A stretch of DNA of 64,000 nt from Aquila chrysaetos chrysaetos. Taxonomy: Eukaryota; Chordata; Aves; Accipitriformes; Accipitridae. The position numbers and the translations under genes were made by a program. Position 1 is the first letter of the stretch. Each line of letters begins with the position of its first letter. The stretch covers positions 2,852,001-2,916,000 of the forward strand of contig NC_044012.1 in NCBI RefSeq assembly GCF_900496995.4, read 5' to 3'. Below the pieces are notes generated by a model, which was given only the letters and a program-made list of their open reading frames with translations, was not told where the DNA came from and searched no databases. This document shows positions 47,301 to 58,400 of the stretch, in pieces.

Positions 47301-47743
47301 AGGCAGTGGGAATTGCAGCACCATTAATTTCTCCTTTTGCCTCCTGCGAGTTGCCAGTGGCTCTCCCCTCTTGCCTAGTAACTACCACATCCAATGGGTC
47401 GGATGCTTTGCTGCGGCCCCGGCACCTTTTGTACAAGCTCCTTGCTGAAAAATAACCGGAGCAGCCCGGGAAATGCTGTGGGGCGAAGCCAGGAGCTGCG
47501 GGAGGCAGCAGGGATGCGGGGTTTGCAGCGAGCTCCGGAGGAGCCAGCCTGGCCCCGGCATCCAGGGCTGCTGCTTCCTGCGGTGTTTCCTTCTGTTTTG
47601 TGCCTTTTGAACCTTTCGGGGTTTCTCGCTGTTGGTGGAGGGTGGGGAGACGGGGCGGCTGCTGGGCTTTAAAGTGTTTCCAGCCTGGAGGAAGATCAGC
47701 CGTGCTGCTGGATCTTGGGATGGGAAACTGCCGCTCAGAGGAC

Positions 47744-47830
47744 AATAAAGGTTATTAAATGTCAGGGTGAAATAAAGCTGCCTTTTTTTTTCTTCTTTTT
47801 TTTCTTTTTTTTCTTTTTTTTTTTTTTCCC
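47744..47830 (+). terminator. Possible poly(A) site: two AATAAA plus T-rich tract
   Basis: AATAAA occurs at 47744-47749 and 47771-47776, followed by a 49-nt pyrimidine tract (T runs broken by C) at 47782-47830. The arrangement resembles a polyadenylation site of a plus-strand transcript. No matching exon is recognised upstream, so this is speculative. Confidence 0.2.
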
Positions 47831-48995
47831 CTGGCTGAACTGGTTTGCAGGCGCTTTGTGCCACAGGCAGAACAGTGGCAGATGGGGACCGGGGCACGGG
47901 ACCAGCTGCCTCGGGGCATCCCGATTCCGGATTCAGGATGGGACGTTATTCCTTGAGCACTTGGGGGTCCTGGAGATGGGTCAGGCACCTGCAGACCCAG
48001 CCTTACGCAAGGGCAGAATGAAATGGGTGTATTCCTTCTGCGGGTGCAGCCTCGCAGGGGGTTGCAGGGGTTTGGGCTCACGCTCGGGGCTGCGGGATGC
48101 ATCCAGCCACCTCCGCCGCCAGCTGCGAACGTCGCCCCAACCCTTTGCCAAGCGCAGGGGTTTCGGTGATGGCACGGGAGGCGGCGACGCCGGCTTCGTT
48201 GGCCTCCGCCGCACCTCTCCTCCTGGCCCTGTGCCCTCACGGCTCCGGCAATGTGAGCAGCAACAGGTCTTTCCAGTCCTGCCCCGGGGCCGCGTTTCGG
48301 CACGCAGCCCCTTCGGGAGCTCCCATCGCGGCTCTCGAGGCACGTCCGCAGCGGGGCGGCACCCGGGGAGGGGGAAAAGCACCGGGTGCGTCACCAGCTC
48401 GCCTTGTTTATCTTTTATTTTGGCAGTCGTAGCTTTAATTAATCATCGTGCACCGGTAAACGCTTGCAAAATTGTCCCTGTAACATCAGGCTGTGTCCGC
48501 CCCGGGACCGAGCTCGCCGGGGCTCGCAGGGCATCGCCTTCTGCCGGATGCTTCTCGCCCGCTGGAAGGAGAGCCAGCGCCCACGGGTTGAAGGTAAAAA
48601 GCAAACTGGTGTTGCGGGGCTCCCCGGGGAGCGTGCTGGGGCTGGAGCAAACCCTCGGGGCTCCTGGAGGGTGGGCATCCACCTGCGGCACAGCTGATCC
48701 TGCCCGGCAAAGCCGCTGGGGTATCTGCTGGGAGAAAAATGTTGGGTGGTGGCCTGCACCCCACATGGCAAAAAGGTGGTGTGGAATGGAAGAAAGTTGG
48801 CAAATTTGATGTAGTTTGGAAATCGGGCATTTTTTCGGACGGTGAGCAGGATAAGCCCTGGGATCAATGGCCAATGATCAAAGTGCAGCTCCCGTGAGAT
48901 CCCAAATCACGGCATCTCCCCTCCTCCCCCTCGGAGGCTCATCCACGGCACCGCTGCGACGCTTTCCCCTGTATTTTTACCTCTGCTGCGCCGCT
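47831..48995. other. GC-rich intergenic DNA, no gene recognised
   Basis: CpG-containing GC-rich DNA with long chance frames, including one that reads through the pyrimidine tract as a phenylalanine run. No protein family is recognised. Confidence 0.6.
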
Positions 48996-48999
48996 GCCT

Positions 49000-49185
49000 A
49001 GCTCTCCATTTTAACAGATGGCTGGAGTGACAATTACTGCCTCAAAAGACTATATTTATAAATTCCTCGTTGGGCTGTTATCCGGCATGTGATAGAGCTT
49101 TACACAAACAGAGAGCCGAGAGTCACTGGTGGCTGTTGTAACTGGAAAGGAAATTATATTGCACAAAGCGCTTCAAGAAAGCGTG
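49000..49185. promoter_or_regulatory. AT-rich island (candidate element 5)
   Basis: Unique sequence with CATTTTAACAGATGGC, GTGACAATTACTGC, ACTATATTTATAAATTCC and GGAAATTATATTGCAC. It contains a CAGATG E-box and TAATT-type cores. It has the look of a deeply conserved enhancer within GC-rich DNA, but is untested. Confidence 0.32.
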
Positions 49186-50799
49186 ACGGGTTTTGATGGG
49201 GAAGAAGCTTTGGTGGGTGCGTGCAGAATGAGTTTGGTTTGCGTAGATTTGGTACATGTTAAGAAATAGTCACCTGGGGGTGACTGGCACCGGCTGGCTG
49301 GCATCTTATCCCATCCCATCCCATCGGAAGGAGCGCGCTGCATCTTGGAGGGCTGCAGGACCGCGAGGCGAAGCTGCCTTTCATGGCTCCTGGAGTTCAT
49401 TTAATTGCTTTTCTTCTCTTCTTGGTTATCGTGCTGGTGAATTTGGAAGCTCTTAATGCAAAACAATTAGGGACAGGGTTCCCTGGGGATGGAGGGATTT
49501 CCTATCTGGAAATGCATTGGGTCTTTCGTCCTCCCTGTTCCTGCCCGCTTGCTGCTGGGCTGATTGGGAAGGTCGATGGCGATGCCTGGTGCTCTGGGCT
49601 GCACGGTGAGAATTGTAGAGGATGCTAGCAATGTTAAAATTAAATCAGCCGACCCTTGGGAAGGATGACTGGGAGGTCTGCAGGGAGATTACACCTAAGC
49701 GGGGTGCTTGGGAGAGGCTGGGTGAGGTGGCCTGCTCAGGAATCCATGTCTCTGTCAGGATTTGGAAATAAAAGCAGAAAAACGGCGTTTGGTCCTCCGC
49801 CAGCGTGTCGTGCCTTTAGCACCCGCATTGCCGGGCTTGAGTCACCTGCACCATCTTACTGGTGACCTTCCCTTTGGTGCTGTGGCCGCCAGCATCTCCC
49901 GAGCATCCACTGCAGTTCTCCTGAGCTGCTCGTGTCCGAACGGGGACCGCGGGGCTGCCGCGGGCTCCTCTCCCCCGTGCGTGGGGCGGCGATGGAGGAC
50001 CACGCTCTGCCTGGGTGAGACGGCGTGGTTAGAGGTGATACTTAACTGTGGCTTGTCACCCTTTCTAGCAACCGAGACAGGAAAGGGAGAAGGGACATAA
50101 AACATGAGAGCTGTGCTGGGCAAGCGCTGCAGGTGTCAGCAGGCAGCATGTTTTGGGGATGCTGGTGGAGGTTTTGCCCAGCGTGGAGCTGCGAGGCCAG
50201 GGTGCCCACACCACCTTTTCCTTGGAAACCCGGCGGTTTGCACAAGCAGAGGCGTATCGTGCCACGCCGAGGCCCCTTCTGCTGCTTTGGGAGCCGTGCC
50301 ACGATGCTGGCGAGGTCCCCGCTGCCGCCCCAGCCCCGTGACACCGTGATAGCAGAAAGCTGAGCTGTCGCTCACCGATGCAACCTTTGCACTCCCAGCA
50401 GTCCCGCGTTTGCTCCTCGCCCATCCCGGCTGCCTCGCATGGGTGGGAAGGATCAAACCCACCTTCATTTCTCCCAGCTCTGCCGCTGCCGGTGCTCCCC
50501 GGGTGGTTTGCCGTGCTGCTGCCGGCTGGTTTACGGGGAAGGGAGAGGACGAAGAGCAGCGCTTGGGGGAATTATTTAAATTGCAGGTGCCGCAGGAGCT
50601 CTTCCCCGGGGCCGTCTCGCCATGCAGCCAGCAATGGTGTGTACACAATGCCCGCGCAGGCCCCAGCTATTTCTGTATTAAGCGTTTGATGGATCCAAAC
50701 ACGATTCGGGCGTATTTGCAGGGAAAGCACAGGGAGAGGAGCCCCGCGCCTGTTGCTCGAGCTCGTGTCAGCCTGGCCATCTGCGTCTCCCCGGGAAGG

Positions 50800-50920
50800 C
50801 ATTATAAATAGGTTCGGCTGCTTTCCTTTTCCGTGGCATAACTTTTCGGCGCTCCGCAGATTACAGAGAGGCTGAGGGTAATTATAACACCTTCGTCCTA
50901 ACTTGCTGACGCCTGCCTCC
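50800..50920. promoter_or_regulatory. AT-rich island (candidate element 6)
   Basis: GCATTATAAATAGGTTCGGC and GAGGGTAATTATAACACC flank unique sequence within GC-rich DNA. Weak support, from appearance only. Confidence 0.22.
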
Positions 50921-52029
50921 CTCGCTGAGCTCTTCTAACGCACGTGCTGTGACAGATGTTTGCTAACCGAGAGGACCCCGGGGAGACACGGAGAGGCTTT
51001 TTCCTCCCTAAAGACGTTAGCATCGAGGAGGCGTGTGTCTTTGACAGCCCGTGGCAAGCTCCGCTTTGCTCAGCGGAGAGGTAAGTGGCAGCTGGCGGTG
51101 CAGTCGTGTCCCCCTGACCTGGGATCCAGCCGTGGGGTGGCCGCAGGGAAGGCAGAGCATCACCCGAACCGAGCCGCGGTGGGGAGCCTGTGCTCTGGCA
51201 TCTTCCGCTCTGTGTGAACAATTCACCAAATTGCTGTGTTTTCGGGTTTGTTTCGTAACCTGGATCCCAGCTGTGATTTACTGGGGCAAGCTGGAGGTCA
51301 GCGCAGGGCTCGTCCCCTCCAGCTCTCCCGCCGTGTCTGGCTAAGGTGGAGAAAACCCTGTGTTTTAAACCCTGTAAACACCCGGCAACGGAGAAGCTGC
51401 TCGGCAGTGCCTGGCTGCGTTCGGCTCGGTTACAGTCGGCGCAGGGCAGATGGTTTCCCACGCCTGGACCGGTGCTGTGCCACGCGTGGGATGTGCCAGC
51501 GGGGTGCGAAGCTGGGTGTGCAGGCGGATCCCTGTCCTTAGATGCTTTCGTAAGTGAGGAGAAGGAAGCTCCGGTGACCTCTGCATCAGGGATTCAACCA
51601 GGAATAAGGAAACGAGAGGATTTTCCCAACCGTTGTGCAAATAGGGGCGTTCAGTACGGGAGGGTCCAACTTAATGCCATAAATCAGATTGGATTAGGAA
51701 GGATTTGCAGAGGGCCAGTCTGGAAGAGCGGCTTATTTAAGGTTTTTAGCAGCTGTGTCACAACCATACGTGGTGTCGCAACACGCTGTTGCGTTGTGCG
51801 CTCACGTTGGGGCGTTGGGTGAGCAGCCGGGAGCTCCTGGGCTGGGCACGGGGGAGACGGTGCGGGGTGGCCACGGGAGGGTGGTCTGGGCTGTGAGACG
51901 GCACGGGAGGACACGGCTAGATAAGCACCAGGAACCCGACATCTTCCTTGTCTTGTGAGTCTGAATCAAATCCCTCAGCCCGTGAGATCACGGAGGGTGA
52001 GTATCCTTCCGGGCTCGGACGGTTTCATG

Positions 52030-52080
52030 CTGTCGTGGGTCTTTTTAATGCAAATTAATTTCTCGTTACGCGAGTGATTC
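52030..52080. promoter_or_regulatory. Octamer/homeodomain composite site (candidate element 7)
   Basis: TTTTTAATGCAAATTAATTT contains a perfect octamer ATGCAAAT (52048-52055), the POU-factor site, overlapping an AATTAATT homeodomain core. A short CGTTACGCGAG follows. Confidence 0.3.
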
Positions 52081-53429
52081 TGTGCTGTTGAAGTGTCTTG
52101 TTGCCCCGGTCCCACTCCACGTGCTTTTGCTGTGCTCTGGGTGTGCTCGTGGGCACGTCCAGCCGCAGCAGAGGAGCTGCCTCTCTTTTATCGGGCTCAG
52201 CTCACACCACGGGCTCAGCCTGGCCCCGTGGTGTTCGCATGCAGGACCTGGGCTTTGGGGCTTTTATCAGAGCTTTTATCTCATTTCTCCCCGCTCTTGC
52301 TCTGCCCTCAATTCCTTACAGCAGGATTTTGCATCACACCCTTTTGTCTTTGAAAGCCTGGCTCCTTTCCGGAGCTGTCAGTGCCGTCCCCTGTGCCTTG
52401 TGCCCAGCCCCGCTCTCCCGGGCTGCTTTTTGCTCAAGGGCATGAAGCAAAAAATTGCCCAATAATTTAGTAACTTCCACAAAAGAGGTGCTTCCCCTTG
52501 TAGCTGCCGAGTAGTTGGGGATGTCACCCTCTGCTCAGCACCGATTCCTCCTCTCTGCCTCCCTCCTGGTGCTGGAGAACCGGCCCCGGCAGATAGGAGC
52601 TTGGCTGTCTCGCGGGCAGCTGGAGTCGTGCTGTGTTGTGATCGGGGAAGGAAAATAGGCCACTTATCGTGTGCGACAGACACAGCCACCCCCGGAGCCT
52701 TTGTCTGCAAAAAGGGGAACGGAGCGATGAATATCCACGTCGATCCGGGGGCAGAGCTGCAGCTGGGGCCTCGGCGGGTCTGTGGGTGCCCACGGGCTCC
52801 CTGCAAACGCAGCGAGGAGGGAGGTGGGTGCTGGAGGATGGATGCGGCTGCAAGCGCCGGAGGCACCGGGAGATGGTTCTCGGATGGGGATGGAGCTGGG
52901 GAGAGGGGTCACTCTCCCAGGAGGGTGTTTTTGGGGGGGTACCACCATGACGAGGTTTCCACAAGCTGCTTAGAAAGTCTCAAACATCTCATACGGGTGC
53001 AGATGGGTTAATAACCCAACGTGAACCTTGGTGGAGACGGGCTGCCCCGGCCCTTGGGTGCTTCCAGCCGAGGCGATGTGCCACGGCAGAGGATGCTCTC
53101 CCGGCAGCCCGGGGCCTCTCCTTTCCTCGTTGAGGTGAATCATTCACGGGGAGGGCTGTGAGTTACCAAAGCAGGTGGAGCAGGCACAAAACTGCCCGTC
53201 TCCCATCCCGGTGCCGGAGGCTGGGTTTGGTTCGGCGCCAGGAGCGTGCGTGCCAGCACATCGCTGGGATTTCCATCTCCCGCGCCCCGGTGCAAACCCC
53301 GGGTCAACAGCAGAAGCAACAGATAAAAAACACGACCTGCAAGTCGTGCTTTAAAGATCGGGCGTCCATGTGAAAACCCAACCGGCAAGAGCCGGCAAGG
53401 GGAAGGCAGTAAAATCCTCACCATCATGT

Positions 53430-53590
53430 TACATAAAAATTGAGGATCTGGGATGTGTTTTTACATGTCACTTGCAATTTCTGAAGTCTGACTTAATTAT
53501 AATAATCACCCTCAGCAGACAGTCAATTAGTAATGCTCTTGGATTTCTGCTGAGCTCAAACTTTGTGTCACAAACGCATTGCTTCCTCCG
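53430..53590. promoter_or_regulatory. AT-rich island (candidate element 8)
   Basis: CTTAATTATAATAATCACCC and GTCAATTAGTAATGCTC lie within 160 bp of unique sequence. Candidate conserved element by appearance. Confidence 0.28.
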
Positions 53591-54879
53591 TGGGCTGCCG
53601 CTGATGGGTGCGGGGAGCAGGCAGCATCCCCTCCGTGCGGGGACGGACGGGGCGTTGAGCAGTTTCATGCTAATTGGCACCATCTGAGCTCTCCCGATGA
53701 GGATGCTCCCTGGCAGGAGTGACTCACCCATCTCTCTCGCTTTTGACTCTCTTCCAAGGGTGCTCTTGTGCGGCAGCATCTGGGTTTGGCCAGGCTCTGC
53801 CGGGGATGCTGCAGTCCCCTCAGCACCGGTCCCAGCAATATTTCCCTGGGTTCCTACAATTTGCTGCTCATGGGTCACCCCCCTACAGCATCTCCTGAGG
53901 GGGAAGATGCTGTTGTTACAGCCAAGCCTGGTTTTTTGCTCCCTGTGGGTAGCAGAGCAGGACTGGCTATTGCTGCTGGTCCTCCGGGGTGTGCTGGGTC
54001 AGCGATCGCCCGTGGGGGGATGCTCTGATACAGGAGTACGAAAAGGGGCTCTGCTCTGGGTTGGGGTGATGCTGGAGCAGGGAGGATAAGCAGGACTGGG
54101 GATGCCATGCTCACACGGGGGGGTTTCCAGCCTTCCCTCACTGTCATGGGGTACGTGCCACTGCCTGGGCAGTGCTGCGGAGCTGGGGGGGCTGCTGCTC
54201 CCCCAAAGCACCCCACTTCAGAGAGCCCGTTGGGTTAATGTGGGCAGTGGCTAGCCAAGTGTCAGGACTGAGATGCCCTGGCAGACAGGCTGACAAGGGT
54301 GGAGGTGGAGGGGTTAGTGGCCTCCTCTACGTGGTCGTTTGCTTCTCTTTGTATCGGAGACTCCCCGTCATTGTGAACACCCTAAAATTGCCACCACGGT
54401 ATGTAACACCCCCTCTGGGACATCCCTCCCAGGGGTCTCACCATTTCCCACTCTCCTATCTCTTGCCACAAAACCCCCGGAGCTTTTTTTCCAGCGGTGC
54501 CACGGGAGAAGCCAGACTCCACTGACGCTGCCCTCTGAGCGAGCAATAATTCCCCCAAGTGCTGCCCTCATCCCACCGCACGCTGCACTGGCTGCTCTCA
54601 CCCGGTTTCTCCTCCCCGCTGGGGTTTTTCTCCCGCAGATCTCAATTGGTACTTTTTTTTCCCTGGAGTGGCTCACGTGGGGAGGAGCAGAGCAGGTAAC
54701 TCATAATCCTCAGGGGTCTGAGTGATGGGGAGGCTTAAAAACCAGCTAAAGGTGATGGAAAGGTCCCCCTTTGATGGGGACCCCAGCTAATTTTGCTTAA
54801 TATTTCGGATATCTGCGTGCGCAGGGGCTTGGACAGGCTGTTTTGGGGAGGGGGGTGTGTGTGATGAGATCGGCATGGG

Positions 54880-55460
54880 AATCCCGCCACAAAGCAAGCG
54901 CTCTCGCAGGGGCTGCACGCTCGCCCCGTGCCGTAGGAAAAGGGCCGGCATCGCTCTTGGGAGACGTCCACGCTCCGCCGGCCGTGAAAACCATGGGCGA
55001 AATTACACAATGGAGCTTTTTTTTTTTTTTTTTTTTTCCTTCTCCTTCTTCCGAGCCGGCGCCGCAGCCGGCCGGGCGCTGCGCGCAGCCGTGTGTGTGC
55101 CTGCGTGGGCACCGGGGGAGGCGGCTGGGGGGGGGACACACACACACACACACGCACATACACACACATATACGATGCGCCCGAGCTCCGGAGGGAGGGA
55201 TCGCATCGTCCCCGCATCGGCTGCTCCCCAGCGTGCCGGCCACGCTGGACCCAGCCTCGCCGAATGCCGCTGACCCGCCGGCGAGCGAAGGTGCGCCGAG
55301 GCTCCTGGGTGCAGGTAAAAGCCAGGGGAGGGAGGGATGGCGGCGATCGAGGCGGGGGGGGGACACACCAGCTCCGTTGTGACCCCGCGTGAGGACAGGC
55401 CTCGGCATGGCAGCACGGTCCCGTCCCCCCCCCCGCCGAGGTTTAATCCGTCCTCTTTCC
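54880..55460 (+). promoter_or_regulatory. CpG island, candidate KIAA0513 promoter and non-coding first exon
   Basis: This block is the most promoter-like CpG island between FBXO31 and KIAA0513. It contains CCGAGCCGGCGCCGCAGCCGG-type sequence, a long T-run (about 55017-55037) and a CA repeat. The stretch 55170-55314 ends GGGTGCAG and is followed by a consensus donor GTAAAA at 55315. KIAA0513 has a non-coding first exon in human, far upstream of the ATG exon, so this could be its counterpart about 8 kb upstream. The assignment is inference only. Confidence 0.35.
55136..55170 (+). repeat. CA microsatellite
   Basis: An ACACAC run with a few interruptions (GCACATACACAC) inside the CpG island. Confidence 0.9.
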
Positions 55461-55464
55461 CCAT

Positions 55465-58400
55465 CTCATGCTGGGAGGTGATAACCAGGTTTCTCACGGC
55501 CCAGCCGCCGAGGCATCGCCGTTCCTCTTTTTAAACTCGACCCATCGGCGGGATGCAGTCATCCTCCCCCGGGTAGGATGGAGGGTCCTCGGGTGCCCCA
55601 CGGGTCCCCGGGCTCCATCAGCAAAAAGCTTTGGCCGCACTGCTGTGCCGGCTGCATCTTTAACCACGGACCCAGCAGCGGAGGCTGGAGGCAGCATCTC
55701 CCGTGGGAGTGGGGGGGCTCAGCGCGTTCGGGGCAGGGGAAACCCTCCCGTGCCTTTCGGGGAAGCTCATTTCCAAAATACAGCCTGGCCCCCGGGATCC
55801 CTAGGTGAAATTTTGCGGGGTGAAAATGGGAATTGCAGAATAAATAGCTCCATTTTGGGGCTCCCTGGGGATGTGTGTGCGTGGCGGGGAGGGGGTGAAA
55901 GCTGGGCTGCTGGCGAGCATTAAAGCAGAAGCCGCTGCTCGGCACAAAAGCCGGTCTTACGCAGCACAGGTCTATTCAAGAGACATTTAATTCTCTTCTA
56001 AAGTCCAGGCAAACGGGGAGCTGCCATCTGGTGTCTGATGGCAGCAGGAAGAAAGGGCTCTTTGCAAAGCAGGGGCAAGTTGGGAGCTTGCTGGGCTTCA
56101 GATTGTCTTGAAATGGCTCCGGTTTCAAGGCTGAGCAAGCTGGCTTTGTAAAGTGACCCGTGTAGGTTAATGCTGGCTTTGGAAAGGGGAAGGGTCCTGC
56201 CCGCAGCTGCCCAAGCCGGCAGGCAGCAGAGCCCCGCAGGGCGATGCTGGGGCCAGGAGAAGAGCCACAGCCGGGGAGGAGACCCAGGGGACCAACGGTG
56301 TTCACATCACCTGCCAAAAATCCTGCATCAGGGGATGGGACCCTGGCCGCAGGCTCTCACCCCGCTCTCCGGCTCTCCCCGTCTTGGCGCAGCGCTGGGT
56401 GCTGATTCTGGCATGCACCGAGTGCGCGCGGTCTCTGCTCTGCCTGCGCCAGCACAGCTGAGCGCGGGTCTCGGCTCACAGCCTCCCTGGTATTCGGGGA
56501 ATTATTTTTATTAAGTTGCAGAGGCTGTAACTTCTCCGCCTGGGAAGTGGCTGGGCAGTGTCTGCAGTCAGGGTAGCACGGCTGTGCCTTGGCAAGGACG
56601 CAGCTTAAGCCCTGGTAAAACGGGGAGCGTGTCCTCGCTGCCGGTGCAGGGAGCAGAGCAGATCCGCAGCGGGGACGGGCAAACTCAGTGTGGGGGAGTT
56701 TCACCTTCCCTAAGTCCCAGGGCTCGGTTAAGCAAAGAGGTTTGTGCGTTGAAATGTTGGTGGGGCGCTTTGGGAGGAGGGGTAGGTGCCGTACCTCCGG
56801 ATTTAGGGTTGTTTCAGGGATCCAGCGCTCCGGGTCTGTGTCCCCTAGCTGTGACCTTTCTGCCGGGGTGTTCTCACTGCGGGAGAGAGACACGGGGAAC
56901 AAGACTGACCAGTTCCCCGGGAGGAAACAGGCCGTTCCCTTGCACAGGGAGTTTTCCTTGGCAGAAACAAAGCTTTGCCCACGGTGCCTTTGCAGAGCCC
57001 TGCCGGGCTGGCTCAGCGCCCGCCGGGCCGCTTCTCACCGGTGCAGAAGCGTTTTGCCAAGACGGACCCGCGGGGTGCAATGAAGGTGGGTGGCTGCACG
57101 GCGTCCCCCCGGGGAGTGCCGGTACCCAGAGCCGCCGCAGCGGCCGCGGTGCAAGCGACGTGCCCCGCGTGGGACCCTGCGGTCCAGTTCCACGGTGGGC
57201 GATGCGAACCTGGGGGCTTGCGGGGATCTGGATGCGCTCGTGGGTGTGTTGTGGGTGGCTGAGACGAACGTGGATCTCCGTAGCGGGCTGCAGAGTGGAA
57301 AAGTGCCGTTCCCCCTTCCCGCAGGTTGGGAAGGACACGTCCCCTGACACGGCTGGGAAACGGAGTCGTGGGACATGTTTAGATCACCTCTGCTGCAGGG
57401 CAAGACCCAGCCCTGCCGTGGCCAGGGCGAGACGCTGCCCGTGCTCTGCGGGAACATCTCTCTGGCCGCTCGCACGGCTCCTCCGGCTCCGCACAGCAGC
57501 GGGGACGAACGCAGCCCTCGGTGTGGTATGGGTGCACTGCTGGAGATCTTGGCGGAGCTCTTGGCTGTGTCGGTGCGTGGCAGCCAAAGGAGCAGAGCCG
57601 TCCCCTCTGGGCTGCCGAGCTGAGTCCCGCAAGAATATTTAATTGTGGCTTTTCGTCTTCCCTGGAGCAGCATCTCTAGTGGGGGATGCAAATGGACTGA
57701 ACGTCCCCAGGGGCTTTCAGAGCCCTTGTACTACATGTCTGGGTGCCATCCCAGCACCCAGGGAGCAAAGGGACTGGAGGGAGGTACTCTCATAGCTGTG
57801 AGAAGACAGCCGGAGGTTTCTTTGTTTTAATCACGGTTTTTAATCACCCCTGACAGCTCCAGGCTGGAGCACCATCTCCATGTAGGACGCAGATACGAGT
57901 GTGGGATCGAGCGCTGTCATTATGCAGGATGCCACCCACAGCCTGAGCTGATAACGAGGATTAGCCGAGTTTGTCATCCAGCTCTGGGGACGGGGTGGGC
58001 AGGGGCTCACCAGGGGCCGAGCCCCGCGGCCGGGGAGTGAGGAGAGCTGCGTCACAGGCTGGCCAAATCCTGCTCCCCACTGGGATTTCCATTGCAGCAA
58101 ACTGGGATTGGATCCTGCTTCCCAGGCATGAATTGCTGAGGTCCTGCAAGCGTACCCGACCCCAGCACCCAGCAGCCCTGTAAAAAGTCCTAAGGGGAAA
58201 CTCCATGCAGGGTTTAGGGATGCTGGGAGAGAGCATCTCATCCTGAAATCCCCAGAAAATGCAGGCTTGTGGCAGGAGGTACCAAGAGTGGCATGGGGAC
58301 ACACGCTGCTGGCACGGTGAGGGAGCTGCTGCTGCGGGGGTCCAGGCGGCCGCTGGGTTTGGGTGGGACGATGGGGTCTGTGGTGCTGGTGGGAGGGGGA

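Larger units (their letters stand above)
49186..54830. other. GC-rich intergenic DNA with scattered AT-rich islands
   Basis: No coding exon is recognised. Notable pieces are listed separately: AT-rich islands near 50.8, 52.05 and 53.5 kb, and a short CCCAT run at 49308-49325. A consensus donor-like CAGCGGAGAGGTAAGTGG at about 51073-51090 might belong to a non-coding transcript, but no partner exon was identified. Confidence 0.55.

Noticed and set aside
47715-48809. A 364-codon plus-strand frame with a phenylalanine run
   Set aside because: It reads through a pyrimidine tract, starts at a non-ATG codon in the window's GTG/TTG-tolerant sense, and shows no recognisable protein.
51073-51090. Consensus donor (GAGAGGTAAGTGG) as an exon end
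   Set aside because: No matching acceptor, frame or partner exon was found; one donor-like string is expected by chance in this length.
56584-57642. A 352-codon plus-strand frame in CpG-rich DNA
   Set aside because: Stop codons are rare in such composition. Both strands show similar open frames here and no domain or splice structure is evident.
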